A DNA stretch of 64,000 nt from JBFAPK01 sp040676675 (GTDB taxonomy: Bacteria > Actinomycetota > Actinomycetes > Mycobacteriales > Micromonosporaceae). The position numbers and the translations under genes are program-made. The stretch is from contig NZ_JBFAPK010000039.1 in assembly GCF_040676675.1 (NCBI RefSeq), forward strand, positions 17,529-81,528. The letters run 5' to 3'. The notes beneath the pieces are model-generated. The model worked only from the letters and a program-made list of their open reading frames with translations. It did not search any database and had not been told where the DNA came from. Each line of letters starts with the position of its first letter. Within the stretch, counting starts at the first letter, position 1. Below are positions 34,072 through 41,235 of this stretch, one piece after another.

Positions 34072-35045
34072 GCCCGCTCCCGGTTCACGCGCAGGTTGAC
34101 GAAGGCGACGATCAGCGCGGCGACGAAGAGCATCCAGCCCAGGGCGCTGGCCAGCCCGAGCGTCGGGGCGAGCTGCGTCTGGAACGCGAGCCGGTAGGTC
34201 TCCAGGCCGAGAACCTTCGTGTGCTCGCCCGGCCCGCCGTCGGTCATGATGAGGAAGATCTGGAAGCCCTGGAGCGCGTCGCGCAGGTTGAGCAGCAGGA
34301 TCACCGCGGTGATCCCGCGCAGCAGCGGCCAGACCACGCTGAGGTTGACCCGCCACCAGCCCGCACCGTCGATCTGGGCCGCCTCGATCAGCGCGGGGTC
34401 GATGGTCTGGAGCCCGGTCAGGTAGAGCAGCGTGGCGACGGGTACCGCGGACCAGACCATGATCACGATGAGCGTGGGCAGCGCGGTGTCCGGGTTGCCG
34501 AGCCAGCCCTGCGGTTGGGAGAGCGTGCCGAGCCCGAGCGCGCGCAGCAGCGTGTTGATCGCGCCGTTCGGCTCCAGCACGTACTGCCAGGCCAGGTATA
34601 CCGCGATGCCGGTGGTGATGTACGGGACGAAGTAGACCGAGCGGAGCAGCCCGACGAACCGGCGGGCCCGGTTGAGCGCCAGCGCCAGCGGGAACGAGAT
34701 CGCGACGGTGAGCAGCGGCGCGGCGACCATGACCCAGACGGTGTTCAGCGCGGCGGTACGCACCGGCGGGGCGAAGACCGGGCTGGCGTAGAGCAGGTCG
34801 AGGTAGTTCTGCACGCCGACCCAGGTCCAGGTCGGGGTCAGCCCGTTCCACCGTACGAACGACAGTTGCAGGCCCCAGAAGAGCGTGTAGACGCCCATGA
34901 CGGCGAAGAGGACGATGGCCGGCGCCACGAGGGCGTACCCCCAGGCCACCTCCCGCCCCTGGTACCGCCGGCGGCGCCCGCGCGCCGGGGCGGTGCGGCC
35001 ACGGGTGCCCGTGGCCGCACCGAGCGACGTGACGTCGGTGGTCAT
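34068..35045 (-). CDS. sugar ABC transporter permease (MalF type)
   Basis: The 325-residue protein has a basic cytoplasmic N-terminus (RGRRRRYQGRE) and about six membrane helices. An EAA-type loop (ALIEAAQIDGAGWWRVNLSV) is present. It overlaps the binding-protein stop and the next permease start by four bases on each side, so the three components are co-translated. It pairs with the MalG-type permease to form the channel. Confidence 0.9.
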   Translation of the reverse strand: MTTDVTSLGAATGTRGRTAPARGRRRRYQGREVAWGYALVAPAIVLFAVMGVYTLFWGLQLSFVRWNGLTPTWTWVGVQNYLDLLYASPVFAPPVRTAALNTVWVMVAAPLLTVAISFPLALALNRARRFVGLLRSVYFVPYITTGIAVYLAWQYVLEPNGAINTLLRALGLGTLSQPQGWLGNPDTALPTLIVIMVWSAVPVATLLYLTGLQTIDPALIEAAQIDGAGWWRVNLSVVWPLLRGITAVILLLNLRDALQGFQIFLIMTDGGPGEHTKVLGLETYRLAFQTQLAPTLGLASALGWMLFVAALIVAFVNLRVNRERA

Positions 35046-36418
35046 TTCCCGGCCCAGTAGCCGTCGATGATCTTTGTGAGCGAGGCGCCGGCGGTCGGTA
35101 CGTCCGCCTTCTTCAGGGGCGTGAGCTCCATCAGCGCGCGGGCCACCACGGCGGCGTCGTACGACGGGGGCCGGTACGTGGTGTCACCGGGGTTGTAGGC
35201 GCTGTCGCCGGAGCCGAACGAGCCGATCATGGCGCCGAGGACCGGACCGAGCGCCGCCCCCGGATCGCCGCCCATGTTGACCGGCGGCACGTCCAGCGCG
35301 TCCTTGGCGAACTGGGTCGCGACGTCGGACTGGGCCAGGTGGTCCAGCCACTTGATCGCGCCGTCCTTGTTGCCCGAGGTCGCCGAGACCGAGAGGCCGG
35401 TCAGCGCGAACGGCGCGAGGCTCAGGTCGGGTACCGCGCCGCCCCTGGGCGCGGGCACGGGGAACGTCACGATGTTGTCGGCGTTCATGCCGTTCTGCGC
35501 CAGGAACGCCAGGGTGAAGGTGCCGCCGATGTCGAACGAGGACTTGCCCTGCGCGAAGGCGATGTCCGCGTCGTCGATGGTCAGGCTCTGCGTGCCGGGC
35601 ATCCAGTACGGCGTCACCTGGTTGTACGCCTCCAGCACCGACCGGCCGTTCGGCGACGACCAGTTCTGGTCCCGCTGGTTGGAGAAGAGCCCCTTGAAGC
35701 CGGCCTTACCGAGCTTGCCGTAGGCCATCGGCTGCATCAGCCACTCCATGCCGGTGGTCGGCGACTGGAAGCCGATGCTCACCCCGCCGTCGTTCGGCCG
35801 GGCCTTGCGCACCGCGTCCAGTACGCCGATGAAGTCCTCCCAGGTCTTCGGCGGCTGGGTGACGCCGGCGGCGGTGAGCCGCTCCTTGTTGGCGTAGACG
35901 ATCCCGAACGTACCGATCGTCAGCGGCACGCTGAACCGCTGGTTGAGCTTGATGCCCGCGGTCTTGGCGCCCTTCTCCAGGGACTGCTTGTAGTAGACGT
36001 CGGTGACGGTCCCCTCCCCCGCCACCGACGGCAGGTACCGGTCGGTCCAGGGGGTCTTGCCGGCGAGGTCCTCCAGCAGGCCGGCCGCGCCGAAGGTGAA
36101 GTCGTCCCCGTTGGTGTGCACCTCCAGCACGTCGGGCATGGTGCGGGTCTGCGCGGCGGCCTGGACGCGGGCGATGAAGGCGTCGTCCGGCGTGATCGCC
36201 TCGACCTTCACCGAGATGCCGGTCTTCTGCTTGAAGCTCTCGGCGGCCTTCTGCAGCGCGGCGACGTGCGACTGCTTGAACGTCCACATGGTGAGACTCT
36301 GGCTGTCCCCCGTGCTCCCGCCCCCGCCCGGGCTGCAGGCGGTGGCCGCGACGGCGAGCGCGGAGATCGTGACAGCTGAGAGCAGGATCCGGGCGGTTCG
36401 ACGTAGATATAGGTTCAC
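35042..36418 (-). CDS. extracellular sugar-binding lipoprotein of ABC importer
   Basis: The 458-residue lipoprotein has a signal peptide with lipobox ending AVAATAC (Cys 28), then a Gly/Ser linker and a CUT1-type solute-binding fold (SLTMWTFKQSH, QKTGISVKVEAITPDD, MPDVLEVH, WEDFIGVLDAV). It captures an oligosaccharide outside the membrane for the two permeases downstream. The GTG start follows a weak AAGAGG. The promoter region is shared with the divergent dehydratase gene and contains an operator also found before the GH39 gene. Confidence 0.9.
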   Translation of the reverse strand: MNLYLRRTARILLSAVTISALAVAATACSPGGGGSTGDSQSLTMWTFKQSHVAALQKAAESFKQKTGISVKVEAITPDDAFIARVQAAAQTRTMPDVLEVHTNGDDFTFGAAGLLEDLAGKTPWTDRYLPSVAGEGTVTDVYYKQSLEKGAKTAGIKLNQRFSVPLTIGTFGIVYANKERLTAAGVTQPPKTWEDFIGVLDAVRKARPNDGGVSIGFQSPTTGMEWLMQPMAYGKLGKAGFKGLFSNQRDQNWSSPNGRSVLEAYNQVTPYWMPGTQSLTIDDADIAFAQGKSSFDIGGTFTLAFLAQNGMNADNIVTFPVPAPRGGAVPDLSLAPFALTGLSVSATSGNKDGAIKWLDHLAQSDVATQFAKDALDVPPVNMGGDPGAALGPVLGAMIGSFGSGDSAYNPGDTTYRPPSYDAAVVARALMELTPLKKADVPTAGASLTKIIDGYWAGK

Positions 36419-36477
36419 GGTGCGCCTCTTCCATCCCTACGGCGGGCTTCCCCGTCACGCCAACGGCGAGAAACAGA

Positions 36478-36506
36478 ACGTAAATCAAATTGATATATAG
36501 TGTCAA
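36478..36506 (-). promoter_or_regulatory. divergent promoter with ATCAA-A-TTGAT operator (copy 1)
   Basis: On the minus strand TTGACA (36506-36501) is followed 17 bases later by TTACGT (36483-36478). The spacer holds TAAATCAAATTGATATAT (from 36481), with the perfect dyad ATCAA-A-TTGAT. Nearly the same sequence precedes the GH39 gene. Binding here would shut off the importer and probably the divergent dehydratase. Confidence 0.6.
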
Positions 36507-36537
36507 TATCCTTGCCGGCCACACGAAGGACACCTCC

Positions 36538-37887
36538 ATGCCCCCGTCCCCCTCGGTCGAATCCGCCGCCCACCCCGAGGTCCCGGCCCCCGCCCACCCC
36601 GAGGTCCCGGCCCCCGCCCACCCCGAGGTCCTGGCCCCCGCGCCGTGGACCGGACCCGGCGCCGGCGGGCCCCGGATCACCCGGGTCCGGACCTTCCTCT
36701 GCGCGCCGCAGGGCTGCCCGTACGTCATCACCCGGGTCGAGACGGACCAGCCCGGGCTGTACGGCCTCGGCTGCGCCAGCGATCCACAGCGGACCCTCGC
36801 CATCCGCTCCGTGATCGACGACTACCTCGGCCCGATGCTGCTCGGCCGCGAGGCGGCGGACATCGAGGACCTGCACCGCCTGCTGCTCAACAGCGGTTAC
36901 TGGCGCGGCGGATCGATCGCCAACAACGCGCTCGCCTCGATCGACGTGGCCCTCTGGGACATCAAGGGCAAGGCCGCCAACCTGCCGCTGCACCAGCTGC
37001 TCGGCGGCCGGGCGCGCGAGTACGCCGAGGCGTACACCCACGTCGACGGGGTCGACGCCGAGCAGGTGGCGGACCTGGTCCGGGCCGCCCGGGAACGCGG
37101 CTACCGGCACGTACGGGTGCAGCTGGCCGTACCCGGCACCGACACGTACGGCACCGCGCCGGCCGACGAGCGGCAGGCCGAGCGGCGCCGCGCCCGGCGG
37201 GAGTCCTGGGACAGCCTCGCCTACCTGCGCCGGGTGCCCCGGGAGCTGGTCAAGGTACGCGAACTCGTGGGTCCCGACGTCGAGCTGCTGCACGACGCGC
37301 ACGAGCGGCTCACGCCCGCCCAGGCGCGCCAGCTCGTGCGCGCGGTCGAGGACGCCCAGCTCTACTTCCTCGAAGACGCCCTCGCGCCCGAGGACGCCGC
37401 GCACTTCCCCGAGCTGCGCGCGGCCGGCAGCACCCCGCTGGCCGTCGGCGAACTCTACGCGGACGTGGCGCTCTACCTGCCGCTGCTGCACCAGCGCGTG
37501 ATCGACTTCGCCCGCGTCCGCATCCCCACCCTCGGCGGGCTGACGCCGACCCGCAAGCTGGTCGCCGCGTGCGAGCTCTTCGGTGCCCGTACGGCACCGC
37601 ACGGGCCGGGCGACGTGAGCCCGGTCGCCCAGGCGGCGAACGTGGCGCTGGACATCTCCTCCCCCGCGTTCGGGGTGCAGGAGGCCGCGACCTTCCGGGA
37701 CGCCACACTGGAGGTCTTCCCCGGCGCCCCGGTACCGGTGGCCGGCCGGTTCCACCCGAGTTCGGCGCCGGGTCTGGGCGTCGACTTCGACGAGGCGGCG
37801 GCCCGCCGGTACCCGGTCACCGCCCCGCTGGAGCACGACCGCTGGGCGCTGCTGCGCGCGACCGACGGCAGCGCCCACCGCCCCTGA
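36538..37887 (+). CDS. enolase-superfamily dehydratase, D-mannonate dehydratase (ManD/RspA) type
   Basis: This is a 449-residue enolase-superfamily enzyme. The magnesium ligands are visible at exact 26-residue spacing: D253 (LHDAHERL), E279 (FLEDALAP) and E305 (AVGELY). The His of DAH is the ManD-type catalytic base, and VRVQLAVPG with Tyr 204 matches the ManD loop. ALWDIKGKAANLPLHQLLGG is a family hallmark. It probably dehydrates an aldonate such as mannonate. The first 40 residues are an extra Pro/Ala/His tail made of 24-base DNA repeats. The ATG follows GAAGGA and it is divergent from the importer. Confidence 0.82.
   Translation: MPPSPSVESAAHPEVPAPAHPEVPAPAHPEVLAPAPWTGPGAGGPRITRVRTFLCAPQGCPYVITRVETDQPGLYGLGCASDPQRTLAIRSVIDDYLGPMLLGREAADIEDLHRLLLNSGYWRGGSIANNALASIDVALWDIKGKAANLPLHQLLGGRAREYAEAYTHVDGVDAEQVADLVRAARERGYRHVRVQLAVPGTDTYGTAPADERQAERRRARRESWDSLAYLRRVPRELVKVRELVGPDVELLHDAHERLTPAQARQLVRAVEDAQLYFLEDALAPEDAAHFPELRAAGSTPLAVGELYADVALYLPLLHQRVIDFARVRIPTLGGLTPTRKLVAACELFGARTAPHGPGDVSPVAQAANVALDISSPAFGVQEAATFRDATLEVFPGAPVPVAGRFHPSSAPGLGVDFDEAAARRYPVTAPLEHDRWALLRATDGSAHRP
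36568..36639 (+). repeat. 24-bp tandem repeats at the 5' end of the dehydratase gene
   Basis: Three 24-base units (the third with one mismatch) encode AHPEVPAP repeats that extend the enzyme's N-terminus beyond the family norm. Confidence 0.95.
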
Positions 37888-37915
37888 CCTCGTCGACACG
37901 CGCCCGACACCTCGC

Positions 37916-37973
37916 CGATCTAGGGCAAATCGTCGTGATTGGAGGTCAATTCACGCGGATTTGCCCTAGATCG
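37916..37973. terminator. hairpin element (copy B)
   Basis: Arms 37916-37938 and 37951-37973 (23 bases, two mismatches) share CGATCTAGGGCAAATC with copy A at 32119. It lies between the convergent dehydratase and ROK genes and should act as a bidirectional terminator. Confidence 0.8.
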
Positions 37974-38029
37974 ACGGGGAGGGGCAAGGCGGGGAGGGGG
38001 ACGCGGTGCGGGGGGACGGGGCGCGGGGG

Positions 38030-39226
38030 CTAGGCGAGCAGGAGGGACTGGGGGCGCGCCGAGAGGGTCTGGTCCAGCACGAGGCAGGCGGCGCCCACCG
38101 CGCCGACGTCGTCGCCGAGCCCGGTACCGGTCACGATCGTCTCGTGCATCTTGCCGACGAAGGGCGACGACGCGACGATCGGGTTGATCACGGGGAGGAA
38201 GAGCCGGGACAGGTGCGGCCAGATCGGACCGCCGAATACGACCAGTTCGGAGTCGAGCAGGGTGGCCGCCGCGCTGACGCCGAGCCCGACCCGGCGGGCC
38301 CAGCCGTCGATGATGCCCCGCGCGGTGACGTCCCCGCCGTCGGCGAGCGCCACCAGGTCGAGCAGGCTCCGCTCGGCCTGGCCGGGCCCGGCCGGTTCCT
38401 TCTCCGGACCGAGCACCCCGCGCTCGATCGCCTCCTCCACCAGCGCGTACGTGGTGCAGTTCGCGTCCAGCCCGCCGATCTCGCCGGCGTTGCCGGAGAC
38501 CCCGCGCAGCACCACGTCGTTGACGACCGCGCCCATGCCCGAGCCGGTACCGAGGTAGAAGAAGAGGAAGTTGCCGGAGTGGACGGCCGCGCCCGCCCAG
38601 CGTTCGGCGATGGCCGCGGCGATCACGTCCTTGTCCATCACCACCGGCCACCCGGTGACCCGGGCCAGTTGGTCGCGCAGCGGCACCCGTTCCCAGCCCG
38701 CGAGCTGCGGCGGGTCCACGATTACACCGGCCTCCGGGTCGATCGGCCCCGGTACGGCGACCCCCAGCCCGAGGATGCGGTCCCGGGGGATGCCCGACTC
38801 GTCGACCAGCCGCTCGACGGCGGCGCTGATGTCGGCCAGGATCTGCGCCTGGTCGACGACCTGCGGGGTCGGCTGCCGGAGGTGGCGCACGACCCCGCCG
38901 ACCAGGTCGAGCACCACGTAGGTCACCACGGCCGGATCGAGGTGTACGCCGATCGCGAAGCTGCCGCCGGGGCTGATCTGCAGGACGGTACGGGGCTTGC
39001 CGACCCGCCCGCCCTTCTTGCCCGCCTCGACCACGAGCCCGCGGTCCAGCAGGCGGCGGCAGATGTTCGAGACGGTCTGCGCCGACAGCCCGGTGGCGGT
39101 GGCGAGTTCCACCCGGCTCAGCCCCTCGGGGGCGCGCCGGATCGCGTCGAGCACGACCGACTCGTTGAAGTCGCCCATCCGCGGCAGGTTGGTTCCTCGC
39201 CGAACAGTCGGCCGGTCGATCGTCAC
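38030..39226 (-). CDS. ROK-family transcriptional regulator
   Basis: The 398-residue protein has an N-terminal winged helix (ESVVLDAIRRAPEGLSRVEL, then GLSAQTVSNICRRLLDRGL) and a sugar-kinase-like ROK domain (FAIGVHLDP, GLGVAVPGPID, YLGTGSGMGAVV). The usual zinc motif CxCGxxGCxE is missing; GEIGGLDANCTTYALVEEA stands in its place with one Cys. Kinase activity is unlikely. XylR/NagC-like members repress sugar genes until a sugar binds. It sits inside the carbohydrate locus, so it is the natural candidate to bind the shared operator at 36481 and 40986. Confidence 0.88.
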   Translation of the reverse strand: MTIDRPTVRRGTNLPRMGDFNESVVLDAIRRAPEGLSRVELATATGLSAQTVSNICRRLLDRGLVVEAGKKGGRVGKPRTVLQISPGGSFAIGVHLDPAVVTYVVLDLVGGVVRHLRQPTPQVVDQAQILADISAAVERLVDESGIPRDRILGLGVAVPGPIDPEAGVIVDPPQLAGWERVPLRDQLARVTGWPVVMDKDVIAAAIAERWAGAAVHSGNFLFFYLGTGSGMGAVVNDVVLRGVSGNAGEIGGLDANCTTYALVEEAIERGVLGPEKEPAGPGQAERSLLDLVALADGGDVTARGIIDGWARRVGLGVSAAATLLDSELVVFGGPIWPHLSRLFLPVINPIVASSPFVGKMHETIVTGTGLGDDVGAVGAACLVLDQTLSARPQSLLLA

Positions 39227-39317
39227 GCCCGTTCTCCCTGTGGGTGCCTTGAGAATAGTCGTACGTCCACCGGCCCCGATCCGGTCTCCGTCCGCCCCGC
39301 CCCGCGCCGGCGGCGGT

Positions 39318-40907
39318 TCACCCGACCTGCCGGACCAGCACGATGCTCCACGGCGCCAGCGTCGTGCTCAGCCGCAACACGCCGTCGGCGTCGGCGGTGT
39401 GCGTCTCGACGTGTGTCGCGCGCGCGAGCCGGTCGAGGAGCCGCTCCTGCTCCCGCGTCGTCTCCCGGGGCGAGCCGAGCCGCCGCCAGGCCGCGACCGC
39501 GTTGCCGTGCTCGCCGTCGAGCCGTTCGACGGCGACCGGCGCGCCCGGCGGCAGCCCCTCGACCACCAGCTCGAACCGCCTCGGCTCGCCGGTGGCCTCG
39601 GTGCGTTCGGCCACCGCGCGGTCGTCGAAGGACGCCGGCACGGAGCGGGTGACCTCCGGAGGATAGTGATAGGCCAGCGCGGTCACCGCCCCCGTCGCGC
39701 CGTCGCGGGTCACCACGGCCCCGTCCGTACGGGCCAGCAGCGTGTCGCCGAGCGCGTGCAGCATCCGGTACGCGTGGAACGTCGGCTTCGGTATGCCCTG
39801 GAGCGTCAGCATGCCGAAGCCGCCGTGGAACATCTCGGGGCCCGCGCCGCCCTCCTCGAAGACGTCGGTGAACGTCCAGTACGCGAGCGAGTCCACGGTC
39901 TCCAGCGAGTGCAGCACCGAGCGGACGACGAAGGTCGCGGCCGGCAGGGTGTCGTGGGTGTGGTCGCGGGGCGACGACGAGGAGTTCCACTCGGTCAGGT
40001 GGATCTCGGCGTCCGGGTACGGTCCGGCGGCGACGATCCGGCGGAGCAGGGCGAGGTCGGTGGGGGTGGCGTCGACGCCCCGGGTCAGCTTCTCCCCCTG
40101 GCCGTGCTCGTCCAGCGCCCAGTCGGTCGGGTACGGGTGGGTGGAGACGAAGTCCACCGGCAGCGATTCGCCGGCGCAGAAGTCGAGGAACGCGTCGAGC
40201 CAGACCGGCCGCCAGTCGAGGGTGTCGATGTCGACGCCGAGCGTCGCCTGGTGCACCGTGAAGTCCTCGGTCTCGCCGTCGAACCGGCTGTCGGGGACGA
40301 AGTTCGAGGTGGCCGGGCCGCCGACGCGCAGCTCGGTGTCGACCGACCTGACCGCCCGCGCGGTGGCCCGGTAGAGCGCGAAGTACTCGCCACGGGTGCC
40401 GCGGAAGAAGCCGCGCAGGTTGGGTTCGTTCCAGACCTCGAAGTACCAGCGCCGGACCTCGGCCAGCCCGTACCGGTCGACCCAGTGCGCGACGGTGCGG
40501 CGTACCAGCTCCGACCAGCGGTCCAGGTCGGTCGGGGGTGCCCCGTGCGCGCCCCACCAGAAGACGGTGCCGGTTTCCCGGGCCAGCGGCCGGGGCGAGA
40601 ACCCCAGCTCGACGAAGGGGCGTACGCCCCGGTCGAGCAGCGCGTCGAAGAGGGTGTCGAGGTACTGGAAGTTGTACTGCGGCGTACCGTCGTCGTCCTC
40701 GGTGTAGACGAACATGTCGTCGTGGAAGAGCCCGTGGAAGCGGACGTACCGGAAGCCGCAGGCGCCCCGGACCTCGGCCAGTTGGGCCTGCCAGTCGGCG
40801 CGCAGCCCCTCGTTGGCCCGCCCCGCGCCGACGACGGCGCTCCAGAAGTGGTTCAGCGGCGCGCCCGGCGCCGTCGCGGAGGTCCGCAGGGAGACAACTT
40901 CCGCCAT
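39318..40907 (-). CDS. glycoside hydrolase family 39 (beta-xylosidase type)
   Basis: This is a 529-residue enzyme of the GH39 clan-A fold. WNEPN supplies the acid/base (E161) and LTEWNSS the nucleophile (E306). FVELGFSP, VGGPATS and VDFVSTHPYP are further family blocks. There is no signal peptide, so it should cleave imported oligosaccharides inside the cell, probably releasing xylose or related sugars. The ATG follows GGAGG. Its promoter holds operator copy 2, with TAAGAT as a likely -10 box beside it. Confidence 0.88.
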   Translation of the reverse strand: MAEVVSLRTSATAPGAPLNHFWSAVVGAGRANEGLRADWQAQLAEVRGACGFRYVRFHGLFHDDMFVYTEDDDGTPQYNFQYLDTLFDALLDRGVRPFVELGFSPRPLARETGTVFWWGAHGAPPTDLDRWSELVRRTVAHWVDRYGLAEVRRWYFEVWNEPNLRGFFRGTRGEYFALYRATARAVRSVDTELRVGGPATSNFVPDSRFDGETEDFTVHQATLGVDIDTLDWRPVWLDAFLDFCAGESLPVDFVSTHPYPTDWALDEHGQGEKLTRGVDATPTDLALLRRIVAAGPYPDAEIHLTEWNSSSSPRDHTHDTLPAATFVVRSVLHSLETVDSLAYWTFTDVFEEGGAGPEMFHGGFGMLTLQGIPKPTFHAYRMLHALGDTLLARTDGAVVTRDGATGAVTALAYHYPPEVTRSVPASFDDRAVAERTEATGEPRRFELVVEGLPPGAPVAVERLDGEHGNAVAAWRRLGSPRETTREQERLLDRLARATHVETHTADADGVLRLSTTLAPWSIVLVRQVG

Positions 40908-40985
40908 GAGGGTCCTCCAGGTCTCGCCGCTCGCGCGCCTCGCCGTCACGGGTCGCGCACCCCGCGTATGGGGGCACAGGCTATC

Positions 40986-41007
40986 TTAAATCAAACTGAT
41001 GTATTTA
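40986..41007 (-). promoter_or_regulatory. operator copy 2 upstream of the GH39 gene
   Basis: TTAAATCAAACTGATGTATT matches copy 1 at 16 of 18 core positions (TAAATCAAAYTGATRTAT). It lies about 80 bases before the GH39 ATG, within the 328-base gap 40908-41235. No gene is visible in that gap. Confidence 0.6.
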
Positions 41008-41235
41008 CTCCCGTGCCTTAGGTCACCTCCTCGGTGTGTCGACCCGCCCACGGACGGCCTGGGGGTGATCAACCCTCCCCGCTATCGGGGTAACCTCGAC
41101 CGAACACATTGGACATTCACGCCGTCTTCCGTGTTCCGCGCGGCGTGACCCGCGCTTCGGGTCCGACATCCTCATCGGCGCGATCGACCGGGCGGCCCAG
41201 GGATCGCGCGTTACGTACGGCAGGGGGCATTTGGC

